Of a DNA stretch of 64,000 nucleotides, positions 58,833 to 64,000 are shown one piece after another. Below the pieces are notes generated by a model, which was given only the letters and a program-made list of their open reading frames with translations, ran no database searches and had not been told where the DNA came from. Source of the DNA: ZC4RG17 sp036259475. GTDB taxonomy: Bacteria > Actinomycetota > Acidimicrobiia > Spongiisociales > ZC4RG35. The number at the start of each line of letters is the position of its first letter. Position 1 is the stretch's first letter. Location: the NCBI GenBank assembly GCA_036259475.1, contig DATABS010000107.1, positions 1 to 64,000 of the forward strand, written 5' to 3'. Both the position numbers and the translations under genes were made by a program.

Positions 58833-59879
58833 ATGGTCCAAAGAGTGCTGCTGGCCGAACCGCGCGGTTTCTGCGCCGGCGTGGAGATGGCGATCAAGGC
58901 CCTCACCTGGATGGTGAGGATCTTCGAGCCGCCCGTCTACTGCTACCACGAGATCGTCCACAACGAGTGGGTCGTGAAGGCGTTCGAGCGGGTGGGCGTG
59001 GTGTTTGTCGACGACATCTCCCAGGTGCCTCGGGGTGCTCCCGTCATGCTGTCCGCCCATGGCTCGTCGCCTCAGGTCGTCGAAGGAGCCGAGGACCGGG
59101 CGGCGGTCGTGATCGATGCGGTGTGCCCCCTCGTCACCAAGGTGCACCACGAGGTCAAGCGAATGGCGGCCAAGGGCTTCGACATCCTCTATATCGGCCA
59201 CGAGGGCCACGATGAGGCGGTCGGGACGGTGGCTGAAGCGCCCGAGGCGATCACGCTCATCGATCCCGAGACTGGTATGGACGCCTTCCGACCCAAGGAC
59301 CCTGAGAAGGTGGCGCTCTTGGCCCAGACGACGTTGGGGATGCATGAATGGGGCCAGGTCCTGGAGGACGCCCAGGACCAGTTCCCCGCCCTCCAGACGG
59401 CCCGCCGCTCCGATCTGTGTTACGCCACAACCAACCGCCAGGAGGCGGTGGCTCAGCTGGCCAAGGAATGTGACGTGATCCTCGTGGTGGGCTCGGAAAA
59501 CTCCTCCAATACCCAGGCCCTCGTCCGCTACAGCGTCGAGAACGGGACTCCAGCGCATCGCATCGACTCGGCCGACAAGGTCGATCCCGCCTGGCTGGAA
59601 ACCGCCGGGGTGGTGGGCGTGACGGCGGGCGCCTCGGCGCCCGACCATCTGGTTCAAGAGGTGATCGAGCGGGTATCGCCCCAGCTTGGTTTCGAACTGT
59701 GGCAGACAACGGAGGAGGCCGAGTACTTTCCCCTTCCGCCTCAGCTGCGTAACTTCGTCAACACCCTCAGCTCGTTGGTCGAGGCAGGGGTCACCGCCCG
59801 GCGCCCGGCCGAGAACGGATGGCTCGAGCGTGATCGCGAGTGGACGGCCACCGAGGCGCTCAACCTGATCGCCACCTGA
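58833..59879 (+). CDS. ispH: 4-hydroxy-3-methylbut-2-enyl diphosphate reductase
   Basis: IspH makes IPP and DMAPP in the last step of the MEP isoprenoid pathway with an iron-sulfur cluster. The 348-residue protein has the three ligand cysteines in GFCAGVEMA, DAVCPLVTKVH and SDLCYATTNRQ, and HNEWVV. Start at ATG 58833 is preferred to TTG 58824, which falls in the -10 box. Confidence 0.95.
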   Translation: MVQRVLLAEPRGFCAGVEMAIKALTWMVRIFEPPVYCYHEIVHNEWVVKAFERVGVVFVDDISQVPRGAPVMLSAHGSSPQVVEGAEDRAAVVIDAVCPLVTKVHHEVKRMAAKGFDILYIGHEGHDEAVGTVAEAPEAITLIDPETGMDAFRPKDPEKVALLAQTTLGMHEWGQVLEDAQDQFPALQTARRSDLCYATTNRQEAVAQLAKECDVILVVGSENSSNTQALVRYSVENGTPAHRIDSADKVDPAWLETAGVVGVTAGASAPDHLVQEVIERVSPQLGFELWQTTEEAEYFPLPPQLRNFVNTLSSLVEAGVTARRPAENGWLERDREWTATEALNLIAT

Positions 59880-59890
59880 CGGCCCGTCGC

Positions 59891-59896
59891 TAGCGT
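59891..59896 (+). promoter_or_regulatory. -10 box of der, leaderless arrangement
   Basis: TAGCGT is 7 nt before ATG 59904, but only 1 nt before ATG 59898; the spacing decides for 59904. Confidence 0.5.
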
Positions 59897-59903
59897 CATG
59901 GCC

Positions 59904-61241
59904 ATGGATCACCCCGCGCCGACTTCGCGTCTGCCCATCGTGGCGGTGGTGGGACGTCCCAACGTCGGCAAGTCGACGCTGGTGAACCGAATCCTCGGGC
60001 GCCGTCTGGCAGTCGTCGAGGAGCAGCCGGGGGTGACAAGGGATCGCCGACAGTTCGATGCCGACTGGGCCGGTCGACGCTTCCTGTTGGTCGACACCGG
60101 CGGTTGGGAGGTGAGCCCCCGCGACTCCATCGAGGAATCGATTCGCCACCAGGTCGAGGCGGCGCTGGGCTCGGCCGACGTGGTGGTGCTGGTCGTCGAT
60201 GCGACCACGCCGGCGGTGGACGAGGACCACGAAGTGGTGGAGATGTTGCGCCGGTCGGGGCTGCCGGTGGTTGTGGCGGCAAACAAGGTCGACTCGGCGG
60301 CGCGGGAGGCGGACGCGGCGGAGCTCTGGAATCTGGGCCTCGGGGAACCGGTGCCCGTTTCCGCCTTCCACGGGCGGGGAGTGGGTGATCTGCTGGATCG
60401 GATCGTCGAACATTTCCCGGAACACGTCGTCGACCAGCAAGATGAAGGGATTCCCCGTCTGGCGATCGTAGGGCGGCCGAACGTCGGCAAGTCGACGTTG
60501 CTCAACCGGCTCGTCGGCGAGGACAGGGTGATCGTGTCAGCGCGACCGGGTACGACGCGTGATCCGGTGGATGTGGAGGTCGAGATCGACGACCAGCCGT
60601 ACGTGCTCGTGGACACCGCCGGGATCCGCCGCAAGCCTCAGATCACCGAGGACGCCGACTTCTACGCCGTCCTCCGGGCGCGGGAGGCCCTGGCCGAGGC
60701 AGATGTCGCCCTCCTGCTCGTCGACGCTGCCGAGGGTGTCACTCGCCAGGATCAGCGGATCGCCGATGAGGCGATCGAAGCCGGTGCCGCTCTCGTCGTG
60801 TTGGTGAACAAGTGGGACACCGTTGACGCTGAGGATCAATGGATGCTGGAGCGCGACATCGCCGACCGCTTGGGCTTCCTCGGGTGGGCGCCGATGCTGC
60901 GGGTGTCGGCCCTACGTGGCACCCGGCTCGGCCGCCTCGGACCGGCCGTCCAGGCGGCGCTCGACTCGCGTTACCGGCGTATCTCGACGGGAGTGCTCAA
61001 CCGCATGGTGCGGGCCTGGACGGCCGCCCATCCCCCTCCTGTTCGGAAGGGGCGCCGCCCCAAGATCCACTACGCCGTTCAAGCCGCAGTGGCCCCGCCC
61101 ACGATCATCCTGTTCGTCTCGGGCGGGGAGTTGGGTGAGGACTACCTACGTTTCGTCGAGAACCGCCTGCGTGAGGAGGCCGATTTCACCGGCACCCCGA
61201 TTCGCGTAGTTCCTCGGCTGAGGACTCGTCGTGACAAATGA
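59904..61241 (+). CDS. der: GTPase Der (EngA)
   Basis: Der is a ribosome-assembly GTPase with two G domains. The 445-residue protein shows GRPNVGKSTLVNRILG and GRPNVGKSTLLNRLVG, each with its DTGG or DTAG switch and NKxD motif (ANKVD, VNKWD), and a C-terminal KH-like domain (RVVPRL at the end). The start is set by the -10 box. Confidence 0.95.
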   Translation: MDHPAPTSRLPIVAVVGRPNVGKSTLVNRILGRRLAVVEEQPGVTRDRRQFDADWAGRRFLLVDTGGWEVSPRDSIEESIRHQVEAALGSADVVVLVVDATTPAVDEDHEVVEMLRRSGLPVVVAANKVDSAAREADAAELWNLGLGEPVPVSAFHGRGVGDLLDRIVEHFPEHVVDQQDEGIPRLAIVGRPNVGKSTLLNRLVGEDRVIVSARPGTTRDPVDVEVEIDDQPYVLVDTAGIRRKPQITEDADFYAVLRAREALAEADVALLLVDAAEGVTRQDQRIADEAIEAGAALVVLVNKWDTVDAEDQWMLERDIADRLGFLGWAPMLRVSALRGTRLGRLGPAVQAALDSRYRRISTGVLNRMVRAWTAAHPPPVRKGRRPKIHYAVQAAVAPPTIILFVSGGELGEDYLRFVENRLREEADFTGTPIRVVPRLRTRRDK

Positions 61242-61401
61242 TCACCGGCGGGAGAACAACGACATGCCCACCGGGGGCGAACCCGACGAGGAGATGCCGC
61301 CGGCACCCTGGAGCTTCAAGATCATGGTGGGCCTGGCGGTGCTCTACCTGGCCTGGAGGCTGATCGAGGGCTTGGTATGGGTGATCGAGCGGATCACCTG
61401 A
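61231..61401 (+). CDS. 56-residue single-pass membrane protein
   Basis: GTG 61231 in the end of der opens a frame with a hydrophilic start (MPTGGEPDEEMPPAPW from an internal ATG at 61264) and one membrane helix (FKIMVGLAVLYLAWRLIEGLVWVI). It overlaps der by 11 nt and the convergent speE-like gene by 8 nt. ATG 61264 gives a 45-residue form. Probably real because of the helix and tight coupling; function unknown. Confidence 0.55.
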   Translation: MTNDHRRENNDMPTGGEPDEEMPPAPWSFKIMVGLAVLYLAWRLIEGLVWVIERIT

Positions 61402-62848
61402 GACCGGGGCGATCGATCATCTGGTCCACGGGGGCGTAGTCGTCGGTCAGCTTCTCTGCCCCATCGATGAACTCCGTCAAGTCGAGGTCCGTGAGTCCTA
61501 CCTCCCGACCGTCCCGTGCTGCGATCGCACTCTCGATGCCATCTATCGGCAAGGTCGTGTCCGACGCCACAAGGACGAAGTTTCCGCCCGCCTCGGCGGC
61601 GAGGTAGGACGGCGGAGCGACCACCGCGGTGTGCTCGAACACCTCGCGAAGTGTGGCGAGTTCCGAGCGGACGAAGTCCAGGTCGCGGTAGTCGATGACG
61701 TTCATGGTGTATATGCCGCCCGGCGCCAAGCGTTCGGCGATCTCCTCGACGAATTCTTCCGTGGTCAGGTGCCACGGAACCGACAGCCCGCTGAAGGCAT
61801 CGCCGATGACCAAATCGGCCCAGGCTTCCTCGATCTGGTCGATCGAGCGCCGGGCGTCGTCCACGATCACGTCGGAGTCCTCTGCCAATCCGAGGTGGCG
61901 GTGACCGATTTCAACCAGAGGCCGGTCGATCTCGAGCGTGATATGGCTTGTTCCGGGACGGACCGCCGCCAGGTATCCGTTGAAGGTGAACCCGCCCCCG
62001 CCGATCGAGACGACGTTGAGGGGACCGCCGGGCAGCGTGGCAGCGATCACATCCTGCATGACCTTGGCATATCGAAACTCGAGATGCGTGGGATCGTCCA
62101 GGTCAACGTAGCTGTTCGATACTCGGTCGAGTAGGAGGGTCCGGCCGCCGGGTCGGTCAGGGTCGACCACGACATCGGCGCAGTGATAGGTGGTTTCGTA
62201 CTGGCACGGCCCATCGAAGAGGAAAAGTCCACCGGCCAGCACCGCCCCGGCCAGAGCGGCGTTGAACCGCGTTGGGCCTCGGCGCCTCCACATGACGCCG
62301 CCTGCCACCACCAAGGCGATCCCGACGGCGGCGACGATGGGGCGGGTAGGGAAAGCGGCGATCAACACGAAGCCGGTGAGGAAGGTGCCGAAGAGGCCGC
62401 CGGCGGTGCTCACCGCCGAGTAGGAGCCGACGACGGTGCCCGTCTCGGCCAGCGTGGCGAGGCGCAACTTCACCACCACCGGCGGCACGGCGGATAGGAC
62501 GGCCGCCGGGGCGAAGAATCCGATTGAGCTGAGGAGCACGATCGAGACAGGACCGGAGGTCGGAGTGGCCGGGCCTACCAGGTCGACGATGAGCGGCGCC
62601 GCCAACGCCGAGATACCGCCCAACACGAGAATGGGTCCGAGCAGACCTCCCGGATCGGCGCGGTCGGCGGCACGTCCTCCCGCCCATGCACCGACGGCAA
62701 TACCGGCGAGGATGACTCCTATGACGCCGGTGAACACTTCCAGGCTCACACCCAGATAAGGGGCCAGGAGACGCTGGGCGAGGATCTCGATCACCAGGAC
62801 CGCCGCCGACGTGAAGAACACGAGCAGACGGGCAGCGACCTGGGACAT
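61394..62848 (-). CDS. Membrane-anchored spermidine-synthase-like protein
   Basis: The 484-residue protein has about seven membrane segments in its first half (VFFTSAAVLVIEILAQRLLAPYLGVS at the start) and a Rossmann spermidine-synthase-like domain from about 235 (VVSIGGGGFTFNGYLA, LEIDRPLVEIGHRHL, DDARRSIDQ). The usual polyamine synthase GGGDG is GGGGF here. Fused proteins of this kind are common in actinobacteria and their reaction is unproven. GATACT lies 7 nt before the start. Confidence 0.85.
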   Translation of the reverse strand: MSQVAARLLVFFTSAAVLVIEILAQRLLAPYLGVSLEVFTGVIGVILAGIAVGAWAGGRAADRADPGGLLGPILVLGGISALAAPLIVDLVGPATPTSGPVSIVLLSSIGFFAPAAVLSAVPPVVVKLRLATLAETGTVVGSYSAVSTAGGLFGTFLTGFVLIAAFPTRPIVAAVGIALVVAGGVMWRRRGPTRFNAALAGAVLAGGLFLFDGPCQYETTYHCADVVVDPDRPGGRTLLLDRVSNSYVDLDDPTHLEFRYAKVMQDVIAATLPGGPLNVVSIGGGGFTFNGYLAAVRPGTSHITLEIDRPLVEIGHRHLGLAEDSDVIVDDARRSIDQIEEAWADLVIGDAFSGLSVPWHLTTEEFVEEIAERLAPGGIYTMNVIDYRDLDFVRSELATLREVFEHTAVVAPPSYLAAEAGGNFVLVASDTTLPIDGIESAIAARDGREVGLTDLDLTEFIDGAEKLTDDYAPVDQMIDRPGLR

Positions 62849-62855
62849 GGCGGAC

Positions 62856-62861
62856 AGTATC
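62856..62861 (-). promoter_or_regulatory. -10 box of the spermidine-synthase-like gene, leaderless arrangement
   Basis: On the minus strand GATACT is followed by 7 nt and the ATG at 62848. Confidence 0.5.
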
Positions 62862-62930
62862 CCCCCGAAGGTGAGCTACCGCCATTTTCGAGAACGCGAA
62901 AAGAATCCCCCATTCAGCTGGTGTATCGCA

Positions 62931-63013
62931 CTCGGAGGTGTTACCTTTCAATACAGGAAGTGATTCGTCGCTTCCGAGATACCGCCCAGCGGCCCTCGTG
63001 GTCACTGGGCGGT
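62931..63013 (+). promoter_or_regulatory. Structured leader upstream of a small membrane protein
   Basis: CTCGGA (62931-62936) can pair with TCCGAG (62973-62978), and GGAAG (62956-62960) with CTTCC (62971-62975); these two pairings exclude each other. Right behind, ACCGCCCAG (62981-62989) pairs perfectly with CTGGGCGGT (63005-63013) and runs into TGTCTTTG. The layout resembles an attenuator or riboswitch; I recognise no known class. Confidence 0.4.
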
Positions 63014-63087
63014 TGTCTTTGTGGGACCGTTTCGGATCCGGTCGAGGGGGTAGGCCTGTTCGAAGACCCCTTCGAATGGAGGAACGG

Positions 63088-63306
63088 GTGACGCATCAAC
63101 ATTCACATGACACCGACCGTGAGGTCGTCGTAACCGATCGAAGCAGCGGTGCCGGGATGATTCTCGGTGTGATCCTTGCGATCGCAGCCATCCTGCTCGT
63201 CGTCTGGCTCATCTTCGGTCTGGACGGAGAAGGCGGAGAGGGCGCCGACGTGGTACCGGATGACGTCAACGTGACGGTCGACGTCAACGAGGGCGAGGGC
63301 GGCTGA
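63088..63306 (+). CDS. 72-residue single-pass membrane protein
   Basis: GTG 63088 lies behind a good GGAGG ribosome binding site. The product has a histidine-rich hydrophilic start (THQHSHDTDRE), one membrane helix (GMILGVILAIAAILLVVWLIFGL) and an acidic, glycine-rich end (VNVTVDVNEGEGG). Reading upstream to 62938 is possible but adds an Arg-rich stretch without coding character. Function unknown. Confidence 0.7.
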   Translation: MTHQHSHDTDREVVVTDRSSGAGMILGVILAIAAILLVVWLIFGLDGEGGEGADVVPDDVNVTVDVNEGEGG

Positions 63307-63325
63307 TCCCTCCTCACGGAATACC

Positions 63326-63357
63326 AAGAACACCCCCGCCTCGGCGGGGGTGTTCTT
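63326..63357. terminator. Bidirectional intrinsic terminator
   Basis: A 15-bp perfect inverted repeat (AAGAACACCCCCGCC and GGCGGGGGTGTTCTT) with a minimal TC loop lies between two convergent genes and has a T-rich end on the plus strand. Confidence 0.85.
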
Positions 63358-63362
63358 CTTGG

Positions 63363-64000
63363 TCAGGAACCTGCGCCGTCGCCGGCCGCCCAACGAATGG
63401 CGGCGACGAGGTGATCCAACACCTCTGATTCTGAGAACGATTCGCTGGTATGACCGAAGCCGGTGTAGACCGACCGGCCGCCGTCGTACTCGTGTGCCCA
63501 GATGATCGGATGGGGGTCACCCATGGTCCCGCCGTCGTAGCTCTCTTCGTCCAGGGTGGCGATGATCTCCGCCTCGGGGAGCCGCCGGAAGTTGTACCAC
63601 TCATCGAACCGCTCCAACCTCGCGGGCAACCCGGCCGCAACGGGATGATCCGGCGCCTGGACCGCGACAGACGCCTGCTGGGGCGCCGGGTGATCTGTGA
63701 AGTAGGCTCCTATCAGTCCGCCGTACCAGGGCCACTCGTACTCCGTGTCGGCCGCCGAGTGGATACCGACGTAGCCGCCCCCGTCGCCGACGAACCTCTC
63801 CATGGCAGCCTCTTGGGACTCGTCGAGGACATCACCGGTGGTGTTGAGGAACACGATGACCCGGAACGGCTCCAAGCCGGTGTCGCTGAATACGGCGGCG
63901 TCATCGGTGGCCGTCACCTTCCAACTCTGTTCTTCGCCCAGGTGGTGGAACGCCTCGATTCCGGCCCCGATCGATTCATGGGCGAAGCCGGCCGTCTTGT
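63363..64000 (-). CDS. ThuA-like domain protein (5' end outside the window)
   Basis: The frame stays open to the window edge and reads KTAGFAHESIGAGIEAF at its visible start, the first strand of a ThuA domain. DVLDESQEAAMERFVGDGGG, GIHSAADTEYEWPWY, and WAHEYDGGRSVYTGFGH follow. ThuA-like domains belong to the class I glutamine amidotransferase-like fold and are linked to trehalose and other sugar metabolism. The protein may have more domains upstream. Confidence 0.8.
   Translation of the reverse strand, partial: KTAGFAHESIGAGIEAFHHLGEEQSWKVTATDDAAVFSDTGLEPFRVIVFLNTTGDVLDESQEAAMERFVGDGGGYVGIHSAADTEYEWPWYGGLIGAYFTDHPAPQQASVAVQAPDHPVAAGLPARLERFDEWYNFRRLPEAEIIATLDEESYDGGTMGDPHPIIWAHEYDGGRSVYTGFGHTSESFSESEVLDHLVAAIRWAAGDGAGS

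Noticed and set aside
58830..60440. 536-codon minus-strand open frame opposite ispH and der
   Set aside because: Shadow of two universally conserved genes with intact motifs.

Overview
This 64 kb window is chromosomal core sequence from a high-GC actinobacterium. It carries a complete Pup-proteasome locus (arc/mpa, dop, pup, prcB, prcA, pafA, pafB, pafC, tatA, tatC, helY). It also has a DUF4193 protein, polyprenol-phosphate mannose synthase, and a tlyA-nadK-recN ... pyrG ... scpA-scpB-rluB-cmk-der gene order that I recall from mycobacteria (Rv1692-Rv1713). S-layer-homology repeats of the type GCNPPxNDRYCPD and the absence of whiA beside yvcK suggest a deep-branching lineage such as Acidimicrobiia; that placement is inference. 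Many genes appear to be transcribed leaderlessly: a TANNNT -10 box lies 6-7 nt before an ATG or GTG start.

Layout. 1-1.9 kb: end of a membrane protein, then phoU-like and Na/phosphate cotransporter genes on the minus strand. 2-9.7 kb: uvrC, rapZ, yvcK, pgk, tpiA, an acetyltransferase gene, gpmA, secG and tRNA-Leu(GAG) with a terminator; whiA and gap are missing from this usually conserved block. 9.8-12.4 kb: an accessory stretch with a small secreted protein, a gene-poor gap, a cell-surface SLH/beta-helix protein, and the wreck of a cation/proton antiporter gene. 12.4-16 kb: a signalling module made of a cNMP-binding protein, a response regulator fused to glutaredoxin-like and thioredoxin-reductase-like domains that have lost both redox cysteine motifs, and a cNMP-binding histidine kinase. 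16-19 kb: a MerR/TOBE regulator with a perfect 16-bp palindrome at its promoter, leading modABC. 19-22.9 kb: an MFS transporter, several small membrane proteins, trmI and a ferredoxin.

23-35.5 kb is the Pup-proteasome region, running into tatAC and the Ski2-like helicase. 35.5-41.5 kb holds lipid kinase, DUF4193, mannosyltransferase, acetyltransferase, NUDIX, M20 peptidase and HAD phosphatase genes. 41.5-45 kb is microORF-tlyA-nadK-recN. 45-48.7 kb has an ECHDC3-like crotonase, an acyl-CoA ligase and a Ser/Thr kinase. 48.8-61.4 kb covers dapB, pyrG, a NUDIX gene, ald, an acetyltransferase gene, a DksA-like gene, an HD-domain gene, scpAB, rluB, aroA, cmk, ispH and der. The window ends with a membrane-anchored spermidine-synthase-like protein, a small membrane protein behind a structured leader, and a truncated ThuA-domain gene.

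The most interesting items for follow-up are the redox-dead regulator/flavoprotein fusion with its cNMP kinase, the MerR/TOBE operator, two S4-domain genes that seem to start at CTG within a CTGA stop-start overlap, and the window-wide leaderless promoter pattern.
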